From Macrosoma leucophasiata (Eukaryota; Arthropoda; Insecta; Lepidoptera; Hedylidae): 64,000 bases of DNA. Of this stretch, positions 22,210 to 35,600 are shown in pieces. The first letter of the stretch is position 1, and the number at the start of each line of letters is the position of its first letter. Under the pieces are notes generated by a model. The model did no database searches. It saw only the letters and a list, made by a program, of their open reading frames with translations, and was not told where the DNA came from. The translations under genes were made by a program, and so were the position numbers. The stretch is taken from contig JAWQUS010000027.1 in assembly GCA_036365455.1 (NCBI GenBank), forward strand, positions 15,054,501-15,118,500, in the 5' to 3' direction.

Positions 22210-24150
22210 TAATCATCATAATTTAAAATCATGAATCGGAAAAACTCATGAGGCATTGACACTCCGTTCACAAACCACCATTCCGTTGGCCAGGCGTGAT
22301 ACGCATGATCAATATCGTGATATAGCGTGAAAGACCTTCGTTAAACGTTAACATCGATCTGTTTGCTCCAATAAACTACATATATGGAACATTAGACACA
22401 TCAACGCAATAATGCACACACTTGCATTTAATAATTCGACTTACGATTCTAACAAAACGATCTACAGTTCTACACAGCATACATAGTATGTACAAATGTT
22501 ATTATTTACAAAAAAAAAGACACTGGCAATAATTTTACGAGCACATCGCTACGCCATTAGTGAACATGAAACAGCATGACGCCAACACGAGGATAAAATC
22601 ACACATCTACTAAGATCTATCGCTCTACTTACATTAATTTATTAATAAGATAATGTCAGTAAGTATCACGTAATCTAATGCATGTATTATCAGAGAACTT
22701 GCCGCTTGACCATTTGGGCACCTCATGCGGTGGTAAGGATGATAATAAAGCTATTCTTTATTGATTTTGGGTAAGCAGAGTGTTCCCTGACTGCACATGA
22801 ACCTGGCAGATAACTGGTAACTTATGTTATTGTCCAAAAGAATGCAGCACGTAAATCTTGCATCCTTATATTTCATCGAGCTTCTACATCGAATATTATC
22901 AGTGAATGGCGAATATATAACGTGCTCCTATGGAGGTAAATAATGTGCTCTGTAATGATGAATAAAAGTTATATTATGAATATTTTTCAGCAACATAAAG
23001 ACTCAATAGCTAAAGATGCTATTAAAGTATCCTACACATGTGTAGATTACAATTAAAGGTGAATGGTTCACAAACATATAAAAAAAAACGTAATGTAATG
23101 TAAAACAAAATATATCGTAATATCGTACTTGTGCGTATCCGATACATACAGGGTCATAGCGGTAATTTAATAAGGGTAACCTGCTGGTGATTCAGTAATT
23201 CTTGTTGATATGTTGACAGTAGTGACATGATGCAAAAACTGTGTGAAGCCCCATGAGCACTCTTTTAACAGGTAATGTATGGAAAATAGCTTTATGCAGC
23301 AACTACCGTTATTACACTATACACCATGTCACAAAAATATTTATTTTACACACTTGTATATCCATATAATTATAAATATATTCATTTGTACATTAGACAA
23401 GAGATTTTCTTTTAGAATATTTACAAATAAAACAACGTACCGACACTCACCTCTATTCAATGCAGTTTCAATTCTTATCTACTAAATCGATTATTAAGGG
23501 CTGTAAAACTTAAGTGTTAAATAAAATCTAATAACTCTAATCAAAAAAATTAGGACCAATTTAATTTATTACACCATGCTACTTAGAATTTTTTTTAATA
23601 CCCACAGTAAATATTGGTGGCTTCCTGTGCAAAATTTACCTCCTAGCATAAATCATGGTCAATAGAACATCGGTTCATAATGCTTAATAATATACAAAAA
23701 TATAACAATATATCAAAGAAGTGTTCTCACTGCAATGATTATATATGCAAGCTTGGAACAAAAAACATTTTTTTAAATTAGCCTGTCTCGTTTGAAATTT
23801 CCCATAACTTTAATTGTAAACACAACGAGCCTAAATGTCGGTTTATGGTAATTTATGTATTGAATGAAAAAAAAAAACATCGCGACACGAACCGTATCAT
23901 CTAGTGACAAAGTGAAAAAACAATATCAAAATTTAAATTAGCTACATCCACAACTTTGCACCAAACAAGACAATTATTGTAACAAAGAAAATCTGTGCTT
24001 TGCGCTTTATGTACTTCAGTCAGTGGAAATACAAAAAAAATGGACTAATATTTATAACGAACAAACATTTGAAGTGACTAAAAATAATAGGCAATCGGAC
24101 AGCTATCGAAAATAAATGTAAACTATGATTAGAATGAATGTTTGTGAAAT
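22210..24150. other. AT-rich non-coding stretch
   Basis: No gene or repeat recognised; open frames here are short and without domains. A 25-bp tandem duplication (AATATTTTAGTGAAATATTA) sits at about 24165-24212. Confidence 0.5.
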
Positions 24151-24195
24151 AATACGATGACTCAATAAATATTTTAGTGAAATATTAATGATTAA

Positions 24196-24393
<198 letters not shown>

Positions 24394-24394
24394 T

Positions 24395-25620
24395 GATTTA
24401 TATTTTTAAATTGCAAAATAAAATGTAATAATTTTAATATTTTTTATCTGTGCTCCATGTTGAACGAAACACCAATCACAGGACGTGACGTCATACGTTT
24501 GTACAACAAATATTTAACACAAGTGATACTTTGGTTTATTGGCTCTTTTTTTGGATATTTTCTACGTTATTTACACAAAAAATAAGTTATACGAAATTCA
24601 ACAACATTAATTTGCACTTGGTTAGTCGAATGGAATTAAAAGATTCACTTTGATTGCAAACAGTTGACGTCACATTGTTCAGAGTCATTTGGCAGCGTTT
24701 ACGCGGCCTTTTTGAAATTATAAAATGTATGTGTAGTTTCTGGTAGTTTAATATGTTTAAATAATAAAATTAATATTTTTTATGGTTAAATAAACGTATA
24801 AAGAATAATTTTAGACACATTCTCAAATGTTGTCTGATTCCCTATTGCAGTGAGCACACACACATGCATGGAACAATTTCAACTGGCGATTCACAAATGT
24901 TAACTTATTTAAAATGTAGTATCTCTATGTTAAGTTATAAAGTGGCCGTCTTTAAAATAAATTATGACATAAATCAATATGGTTGCTTAACTTAGAGAAA
25001 ATGACCACCATTAATGATCCCATATTATTACTAAAGAAAAGAATATTACAGATATTTGTCCCGACTTCCATAAAACTAATAATTAGAAAAGTTAAGGGAA
25101 TTAAGGAATAAGTATTTATATTATTCTGTTAACTCATTTTAGATGGATGAAGGTATATAGTAGCGTGTTATAAATAGATACACATTTCTTTTGTTCGAAT
25201 ATCCAATAACTGTATTGTCACAAGTTAGTTATACATCTGGATTTGTTGGCAACTACAACTTTGGAAATATACAATCATTTGTAAACATCAACTGAACTAT
25301 ACCAGTACTAACATTTAAATTAGATTAACACCTACTATTTATAATAACTCGAGATAAATATTTATAAATTATTTACTGCGCTAATTCTTTTTAACTGATC
25401 CTCAATAATTTTAATTACTTTGACAATCACCATCAAAGTTCATATCAAAATAAATATAAGGAAACTAGTGTAGGTAACACCAGAGTCGATGATAGTAAAA
25501 ATACAATTTGTAACTTATAATGCATGTTATGGATATCAGAATATTGGGATATGACAATATATCTAATCATTTGGTATCAATGAATACTGTTTTGAATAGG
25601 TTTTGCAAGCTGACTTAAGC
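24395..25620. other. AT-rich non-coding stretch
   Basis: No gene or recognisable repeat seen. Confidence 0.5.
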
Positions 25621-25621
25621 T

Positions 25622-27080
25622 GTAATTCAGCGAACCGCGATCGATCGCGGCCACGCGCGACCTTCGATGCAGAATGAAAATGTATGGAACCGATTCCGTG
25701 GCTCGCGAAAGACGCGCGCGGCCAACGACAGTCGCGAGCCGCGTGCGGCCGATGACTTCAGAAACGTCATGGATTTCATGGTGTAAACCAAAGATAAATC
25801 CATAAGAAACTGCTTCAACCATTATAAGTGGGAGGAGCTTATCTTGCCGTGAAAATATACATCAATTAGGCGCGAGGTCAACACACCTGACTTCACCTGA
25901 TAAGTGTTTGGTCGCGCCACAAAACGTCACAAAAATGGCGTATTATCAGTTCGTACACGAGTATATAGACGTGATTATACTACAAAATCTAGATATCCGT
26001 TGTTTTCCTTGTCCTTGTAAGCTGGCAGTACTTCCTGTTTTGACACGATATATTTGATATAGACGATGTGATACCGTGTTTAACTTAATAAAATAACAAA
26101 ATTAAGACTCACCGGTGATAAGTAATGCTATTGAGTGGTTTAGTTTGCTTTACTGTGCGGTTTTTACACCAAAACACTGAAATCACAATAAATGGATGAT
26201 GCTTGACGCGTGAGCGGGAACGGTAACCTGACCGTCCGCGAGTCTAAACGAACGCTCAGCGGCCGGTGCGTATTGGCAATCTAATTCATCTAATATATTT
26301 GGTGTAAACATAACGAACCTCTATGTTGAAACCATTTTACCACTGGCTAGTTACACAGCACATGTAATATGTTTGACATTTTGACAGACAGCACTGACTT
26401 ATTACGAAATTTTCAAGGCATAGGTAAAGATCCCACTGCAGAATCATTTCGTTCATTTCGTTCACCCAGATATGCTGCTAACCTAATTTTTAAGCAACTT
26501 AATAATCTAGAGAATATATATCTATTAGGTTATCCTATCAAAATTTGGTCGCAAGTCAAAAATTTGTAATTTTTAATTATTTTATTTTATATTTAACAGC
26601 CAGCAACTCTTATTTGCTGCCGATTTAATTTGGGTCCCGTATTCCATAATAATGAGAAAAAAATAGCTTTAATTTGATATGTAAATAATACATGTACATC
26701 ATGAACGTAAAAAGTAATCGGGGCGGAACGAAAATACGTAGGGGCGGCCAAGTGCGCAACGGCGGACGTGATTATTCAGTCTTTACGTGATTATTTAGCC
26801 GTGAGGTGGTCTGTCTATATTTTATTAAAAAAAATATTTCCCAAAAAAAATCTACTTGCGGCCATTGTTGATAGGCAACCTAGTGGATATATATTCTCTA
26901 GATTATAAATATGCGTAAAAATAGGTTTGCAGAATATGTGGATGAACGAAATGGTTCTGCAGTGGTATCCTAACCTAACACGGCCGCGCGCGTCTGTCGC
27001 GAGCCACGGAAGCGGTTCCATACATTTTCATACTACATCTATAGTCGCGCGCGGCCGCGATCGATCGCGACCCTCGGAAT
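25622..27080. mobile_element. Element with about 100-bp GC-rich inverted ends
   Basis: 25622-25725 and 26970-27080 are inverted copies carrying CGCGATCGATCGCGGCC, ATGAAAATGTATGGAACCG and GTGGCTCGCG. A second, inner inverted pair (about 26497-26540 and 26866-26910, with TCTAGAGAATATATATC) sits within. The frames at 25577-25822, 26369-26569 and 26815-27021 fall on these arms and look like chance. It is probably a non-autonomous DNA transposon; no TSD was identified. Confidence 0.65.
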
Positions 27081-29655
27081 GGCACCTTTAGTGGCCAATA
27101 ATAAAACATTGTGCAACAATTACAAATGTGTCAATTTTTTGTTAAAAAATCAAGTCTTCGGAGATGAGGGTCAAATTTTAAAACTATATTGTAATGTAGT
27201 GTACTGTCTGCTCGTAATAAATTATTACTACGAACAGAAATTGCTAGTTTGTGTAGTGTTTTGTTTGTATATTTTGTATTATGTATGCTCGTAACAATAA
27301 TTTATGTCTGAACTAAAAAAACTCAACTTCTCACTGAACTAAATGACTAATTTAATTTCATAATTGTATTCGTTTTCTAAAAACAATGGACCTTAAAACA
27401 GACATCTATGCATATCCCTAAAAACTTGACAAATCATGCCGACCTATAATGTTTATAATGTTGACATTTCTACATAAAATAAAGAAAATCAAAGGACCAT
27501 TGATGCACATGAAAAAATATAAATATAATTAAATATATCTGGCAACTTATACATAAATTAACCTATAATAATAATATTAGATATATTAAATTTATATTGC
27601 CAACAAAAGCGTAATATAGGACAATAACTTGTCTGTCTAATCGAATCGCTTTTTTTTTGTAATGGATGTCTCCTCAGAGATTCTGATTATCGCTAGCGCT
27701 CTACAACTAGTTATAACGGCATTCTTATTATATACTGCTCTCATAGATGGTACAAAACTACAATAAAATTAAAAAACTTGAACGAAGACAATGGCGATTC
27801 TGGTCGATGAGCTGCAGATGGCAAAACAGACCTTTTCGTTTGGTATTGAAGACAACGGCGATATAAACGTTCTTAAATCGAGCACTGAATCCATATGGTA
27901 ATCTTTCGTCTCTATTTTTAGTGTGATTGGCTTAATTATAATACATATTTTTTATAGAGGAAAATTGCTGATTTGCCATATGCCATTTTTGTGATTGAAT
28001 TGCATTTTGATATGAAGTACTAAATCTGGTCATCGCAAGACAATAATGTAAGATTCTGAATGTGACAATATAAATTAATCTAACAGAAATATATAATAAT
28101 TTCATTAGCACTGAATAAATCTATTCAAGAACTCTGCCAACATGTGATCTGTTTGTTGAATTGAACATTATTATAAAATAATAGATAAAAGTAGTTACGT
28201 AAACAATTACATACATAAGAATATGTAAGTATTAATAAATATTGTATACTTCAACGTAAAGCAAATTTTAATTTGTTTAGCCTAAATTAAAGTATAAAAA
28301 TCAGTTGGATAAATACATTTAGAAAGAAATAGCAGTGACGTAATTAAACCTCAACACATCAACTGTAATTCACCAAAGTTGTGTCCCATTAAAATAAGTA
28401 CTACACATTAAAAATAAGGTCAATGCAACATACTGACTTGTACAACGGAACTCTATATTGATTAACGACAATTGTCTAGTCCTAATCAAATATTTGTTCT
28501 TACAGACGTCACCAACACATCATAAAACTGTAAAATACTACTATTTACTATTCATGAGGAGACCTTTGGTGCATAATTTGAAGCAAAAGAAATGTTTCAA
28601 AACAAATAGAAATCGGTAAAGTCTTTGTAAACTATACTTTGATATAAAATAAACTCACATACACAGGTTTCATTATATTAACTTTAGAATAAAAGAAAAA
28701 GAAGCAGGAATACACCTTTGGAATTGTAAAAGTAAAATCTAGCGGTTAAACACGCAATAGACAGATCATCTTTTTTTTGTGGAAAATATCTGATTTATAA
28801 CCTAGCTGGGGATTCGGAAATATGGCTAACGAAAATTTGACTTGCCCTCTATCACTTGCTACGAAATATGCACATTTTACCTTCCGCTTCAGGCAAAAGG
28901 AGCATGAAATTAAGACTATTGTTTATTGTTATTATCTATACTATGTACTTATTTTATATCACGGACTACTACTACCATCGAACAATAAAATATTATCATG
29001 ATACATATATTATGTATGTATATCAATTATAAAATGATTATTATAATCAAATATTCATCCAGGTGTTCTTCCTAAATTTCAATGATATCTCGATTATTCT
29101 GAGACAGTGTACGTAGTCTTAGCCGGTTTTGAAACATCTCTTGTGTGTTGTAGTCTTTTTAACATGATGCTACTTGAAGCGCATGACGGCAAGATTCGAG
29201 TCGTTAGTAAGCCAGACTCGGCATGTGATCCACCAATAGTAAACACGTATTCATCCACGACAAATTAATGTTAAATCTTCTCTGTATTGTTACTTTTATT
29301 TCAGGACGAAATTGTTGCATTTACAACCTTCAAACATTACATTCATTGGACAGCGGTTTATTTTTTTATCACAAATACAACAAGGAGGCTACGAGAAATT
29401 TTGATCAAATTTATAGAAGTGGCATTATGTGAATTTCCCTTTGTAAAATCTAAATACAGATTTTAACGCCTTCATAAAATTAAACCGATTCGATCGATCA
29501 TTTGCTATTCCATGAAATCCAAATATTTGTGATAGTTAAGAGAAAACTCGCCGCCAAACAGTAATATTTAAGTACCCTCAATGGATACACGCAACAATTA
29601 AATCATCCCTTATCGGGGCTGGGATAAGCAGGGGCCGTCCGCGGTCTAACGTTTG
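27081..29655. other. AT-rich non-coding stretch downstream of FBXO28
   Basis: No gene supported. TTTATT at 29357-29362 (AATAAA on the minus strand) is about 300 bp past the FBXO28 stop and could be its poly(A) signal. 27661-27900 carries weakly protein-like sequence (MDVSSEILIIASALQL, then ERRQWRFWSM in another frame) that may be a transposase relic. Confidence 0.45.
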
Positions 29656-29659
29656 AAAC

Positions 29660-32600
29660 TCAGAGTTTCCTGGGCCTGGTGAGACGGCGTTTCTTACGAT
29701 CGGGAGTGCCCGAGGCGGCGTCGGCGGAGGCGCGGCGGCGGGTGGGCGGCGTGCCGGTGTGGCTGCTCTCCTCGCCGCTGCTGGCCTCGGACTTGTGCTC
29801 CGTCTTCAACGGGACCTCCGTGGCGAGCGGCTCCATGGGCGCGGCGCTACCGGCACCGGCCCCCACCTCTTTGCTGCCGCTGGCCGTCTCGTTGTCGGTA
29901 GTCTCCGAGCTCGTTCCGGCCGGCCACTGAAAATTCGATTAATGCAGGACCATAATATCTGCTGCTTTAGCTGGGACTAGACATTACAAATAAATTAGAT
30001 ACATGTCGCAAAACTTTCAAAATATACAATATATTTTCTTCTGCTCAAATACGTTTAAAAATGTAGATGAGGCTCGGGAGGTGTGTCAGGAGCAGATATC
30101 CCATCTGGCACTCCACACTCTCTGCCTACCCTGTTAGGGACCTGGCGTAAATACGTTTAAATATCGTAAAATGCCAACTCTTCCAACGTTTCTTATGTAG
30201 TGTGTAGGACAAAACACACGCAGGTGACACAATTTATTATTTATCGTTAAGGCAAATTATCGAGCGAGAGAATTTGCGAGCAGCCGCTTTCTTAAGTTCG
30301 AGTATTAAAGGGCCATGGCCCCTCTTCACAAAAATCGTGCACGTCAAATTCAAGTTTCCAACGATTCCTCTCGTCTCGATAGTTCGCCGCGGGTGGGTAA
30401 TGGGTTAAGCACGTTTGACACAAATGCCATCTATAATCTTGTTCAGAAAAAAACCCTGAGAGATGTGTGACGTTCCATTTTTGATATCCGTTTTAAATTC
30501 ACTGTTCAGATACTAAACTTTTCCGTGGGGAAGTTGTATACCTCTATGCCTGTTATAATGCGAGTGGTCTGGTCCCTAGGAATTTCGGGTTTGAGGGTTT
30601 GTGTATGTGTTCTGTGTGTATAACGGCATCTACGATTCAGGTTTATACCTAGTGTAGATATGTTGGTGTAAGCGTATTCTAAAAACAATGCGTGTGTGTG
30701 TGTTTTTGTGTGTAGTAAAGGACAATGCTGACCTGGGCGAGGGCGACGGGCGACAGTCGCAGCGAGGCGCCGCATTCGGCGCACAGGGGGGGCACGGCCG
30801 GCGACCGCGACCGCCAGTACTGCAGCTCCGTCTTGCACTTGTTCAGCTCCTGGAATAAAAACAACGTACATTCAATGACTCATCACCGCTTCGTTTTACT
30901 TCTTGTAAATACGCCACTAACACAGCTACATGCCGTTTCAGTCAAATACAGAATCTTTTTATGTGGCTTTACAATGAAGATGTTTCTATGACCGTTTTCA
31001 CAAGAGCATACTTTTCGGTATTGCCGCACTGGTACTAAACTGAAGCGGTAATACGTCAACAACTATTACCGGCCGAAACATAATGCCCGTGTAAAAGAAT
31101 GGTAACTTAGGCTAAGTTACGATTGATGATGTAGGAAAATGGAGCGCGCCCAACTGAAAAACGCGCGCTAACTCTTTCCTTCTGTGCGTTTACGACGCTT
31201 ATAACACGAACAGCAGTCACAGCATAGACTTGATTAGACTCATTTTGATATTAAACGACCAAATGTCTGTTACAATTTCATTATTTTTAGGTAATGTAAT
31301 GATTTATAATTTCAATTCAACCAGTGTTCCGGAGCTGGGATCATACCCCGGAGCTGGGAGCATGCCCCGGAGCTGGGAGCGCGTCCGAAACGTCCGAACT
31401 CCCATAATAGAAACCAGATTTTTGGTCCAGGTGAATGAGGTGAAGCTGTAGCGGAAAAAACTGCGCTGAGATTCAGCAACAGCAAAAAAAAATACATTTA
31501 TGCACAGCTACTCAATATCATAGTCACGAAATAATGTGTATCGAGTTATAGTGATTGAGTAGACTTATTAGCTTTATTTACTGGTGGTAGAGTTCCAGTG
31601 TAGGAGCTCGAGGCACCATCGCATTACTTAATTTATGTGCCGCTCAATGGTAGTGTTCAGAACTATCGTGTTCCGATTAGATGATAATGTATGGCCCCGT
31701 CATAACTATCACAAAGACATAATAACAAAAGTCTCCTAGGTGACAACGCATCTGCATTTTGACCTCTGGTCTTTGTGTGGGTGTCAATAGGCTGCAGTCA
31801 TCATGTGAATTGCATGCTTGTTTGCCACATTAATTACATTAAAAAAATAGCCTTACAGTAGCAGACCATCTACAATGTGTGATACCTGTCGAAAGATATG
31901 AGTAAAAGAGGGCTTTGGAGGTCGCACGCACGTTTATGGCTCCCACACATAACTGCGAATTCGCATCACATCGCAAATATCTGCGAGCTCGCACGAATAC
32001 ATTTATACTAGTGATTGCCAGAATTATACAACCTGTAGTAAGAGCAGGTTGCCTTGTCTAGTGAATGTTTCAAGTGCAGCAACAACTTCAGGACAAGCCA
32101 TTTTAAACTTAATATAAGTTGCCCTATATTATTATGAAGACTAGGCGCCTGTGCTATCTATCTGTAGATTACCAAAGACCAATCTAGGATTATAATATTC
32201 GCCCAATACCAATTTGTGGGTCGAACTAAGAAATTGGGATGAAACTGACCTGCAAGAGCGTTTGGAATTTACGGCTTGTTTCTTCGTTCTTTTTATCATA
32301 ATCATCAAGGCGGTTGGCGTACTCCAACGTTTGTTTCTGTTGTTCGGCAATCTGCTTCTGTTGTTCCGCTATTTGCTTTTGTTGGAGTGCAGTTTTGCGT
32401 TTACAACTACGCAAATCGCTACGTAGCGCCGACAGTTGGTCATTGTACCTTAAGTGTAAAGGAAAACATTTTTTATTATTGTTTATCACTTACAAACCAC
32501 GAATGATAGGCATCACGCGTTTGGTTAATCAAGATAGACTTCCTCAATAGAATCAGTTGCTCAGCAGCTTCTGACGACCCCGCAATTATAAAGTTATTTT

Positions 32601-35600
32601 ACAAAATTTTGTAAAATCTATAACTGACAAAAGGAGATGTTGCAAAAATGTATGGCCCTCCGGCCATGTATTGTACACAATATCATTAACAGGCAAAATC
32701 AATTTTAAAAACGTTTTTTTACTGCATTTTCACTTATTTAGCTTTGTTTGCAGTTACAAAACATTATTTGCAGTTCGAATTGCAACTCAAAACCAACATG
32801 GCGAATATGGCGGGCGATGACATTTAGACATTTTCATTTTTTAAATTGATTTTTTTGATAATGTAGTACTTAGAGAATAAAAGATATATTTCTAAATACT
32901 ATCGAAATCTATTTTATGTGTTAATACTGTACTAATCGATTACCAATTTTAAAAAATCATCGGAACTTCCTTAAATTGATCCATTCGATACATTTTGATA
33001 ATATCTGATGCACTAGTAAGATACAAATAGCATTAGTTTTGTTTTATCTACATAGGTACTATCCCAAGCGTCGGCTGTATCGCCATGTTGAACATGGTTG
33101 AAAATGATAAAATCGTTTGAATTAAATGCATTGCAATGCAATGACTATATTTTAAACTCTAAAATATATTCTTGAATAAATTAATTGTATTTTTCTCGGA
33201 TTCTTCTTTAATTTACCCATTTTTTGAGGACATGTACGCACCAGAGCCGAGCTCGCAACATCTCCTTTCGAGAATACTATTATGCATTAGTTTTATATCA
33301 TATATTCATAACACATTCATCTTTTAATAAAATAGTGTTGTTATCTATACTTATAATAAATCTGTAGAAGTGTAAATTCTGTACATTAAAAATATTGAAA
33401 AAATAAATACCAGGGGTTGTTATTAGATCGATACCGAACACAAATATGTGATTAGAATTTTTTTTGTCTGTCTGTCTGTCGGTCTGTCTGTTTGTTCAAG
33501 CATCACATAAAAACTACCAGTCCGATTACAATGAAACTCGGTATGATTATATTTTAACCTTTGGCGCACAACACTGGGTACTTTTTACACCGGAAAAATG
33601 TCTGTTTGTCTGTGTGTTTGTGCACGCTTATATCAGAAACGGCTTATTCGATTTGCGATTTGCACTAATATATTATCATAACATCATCATTAACATTTAG
33701 TGTTTGTTTCATGTAAATAGGTTCAGAAATAAAAAAGTTATGTCAATTTAAAGAATCTTATCGAATATTTTTAAGCTATTCTGTACCTTAGTTCTATCTT
33801 TTAGGACTAATCTTTGGAACGGCTTGACCGATTGTGACGGGACTTCCACTGGCAGATAGCTGATGTGATAAGGAGTAATTTAGGCTACTTTTATCTCCAT
33901 ACATCGAAACATACACACATTCCTAAATACAAATAAGTAGAATTGTAGTGTATCCGACTTTGACGGGACTTCCATGGGTAGGTAGCTGATGTAACAAGGA
34001 GTAACTTAGGCTACCTTCTATCTCCATACATCCATACATACATACATACATCCATACATACATACATACATACCTACATACAAATAAGAAGAATTGGAGT
34101 GTCTCCGATTTTGACGGGACTTTCACTGGCAGATAGCTGATGTGATATGGATTAACTTGGGCTACTTTTATCTCCATACAACCATACATACATACACAAC
34201 TACATACAAATACATAGAATTTGAGTGTCTCCGATTTTGACGGGACTTTCACTGGCAGATAGCTGATGTAATAAGGAGTAACTTACGCTACTTTTATACT
34301 AGCTGCGCCCACGACTTCGTCCGGGTAGATACTGAATAATCATATTTTTTCTCACGTAGACGAAGTCGCGGGCACAGCTAGTTATCAAATAAAATACAAA
34401 AACCAAGTAATTTCCGGCGGAGCGATACCCAACCGCATGAGAAAATATTTTTATAGCTACACAGTCCAATGGTCATTTTTGACTTTAAAGAAACATACAC
34501 AAATGGAATGGAATATCTTTTATTAATGACTAACATGAATATGACGATTAATGACTATCATGTCAAGAGGTTGACAAACAGAGATCATCAATAACTTTGA
34601 CAGGGCATGAAATCAGTCTATTCATTAACCAAAAGAAAATATACACTCACTTTTTCATTCCCTGTTTGATGCGATGTATCCGTTTCCGCAACACCATATT
34701 GCTTTGAGGCGGCGGCGGCGACGGGGGCAGGCTCTCCTCCAGGAATGGGTTCAGGGACGACACGCGGCGGTCGCCTGCAGAACTGCCGCCAGCCTGTTGG
34801 GACGACGACTCGAACCCGCTTGGCGGCGGCGAGTCCAAGCACATGTAAGACTTACTGCTCTCACCAGCTATAATGATGAAAATAGAAGTCACTTGAATGA
34901 AGAAATTTATAAATTTTTTGGTAGCAGAGCATTGGTACTCACCAATGTCCAGAGCGCAATGGCGAGAGCATCACTGCATTACAGGTCGCACAAAACTGAA
35001 TTGCGGAATTTTCTGAATTAAAATCTCGGATACATTTACTATTTTCCTAAGCTTTCATTAAGATTCTTCCAAGTGGAAAAAGCGAATATAATTTAAGCTT
35101 CGACAAAATAATAGAGTGGTGATCTAATACAATACCTATACCGAGTGTTATGGGTCGAAATTGTTGTCGACATTATCTCATGTCAATTTGTACCTCCTTC
35201 ATTAAACATCAGTATAATTATCAATAGTGATAATCATAATGATATTCTTGTTCATGTAGGTGATAAACAAGCGACAACGATAGTTAAACTATAGTTACTT
35301 TAAAGGAAGTACAAATTGACATTGATGTTAAGTGATGATTGCAGCCTATAGACACCCACACAAAGACCGAGGTCAAAATGCAGATGCGTTACCACTCCTG
35401 AGGCCTAAGGTGTTATGCCTCTGTGCCGGAAATTACAGGGCCGTACATTACCACCTGACCGGAACACGATAGTGCTGAACACTACCATTTAGCGGCAAGT
35501 ATATTATTAGGTAATGCGGTGGTGCCTACGCCCGCGAGCTCCGTCACTGGTGCTCTACCACCAGTTAAAAACAATTCAATGTTTATTTAAATCGTTTTGA

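Noticed and set aside
27661..27900. PIF/Harbinger-like transposase remnant
   Set aside because: Only two short suggestive phrases in different frames; too weak to call.
29679..29980. Plus-strand open frames over the last FBXO28 exon
   Set aside because: Antisense shadows of a GC-rich coding exon.
33830..34290. CRISPR-like array
   Set aside because: Units are about 125 bp, diverged and contiguous, with simple CATA runs in place of spacers, in a eukaryotic genome.
34943..35000. Possible extra FBXO28 exon with a strong donor (GTGAGT at 34942)
   Set aside because: None of the acceptors I could place keeps the phase into the exon at 34867; joining would give a stop, so it is not included.
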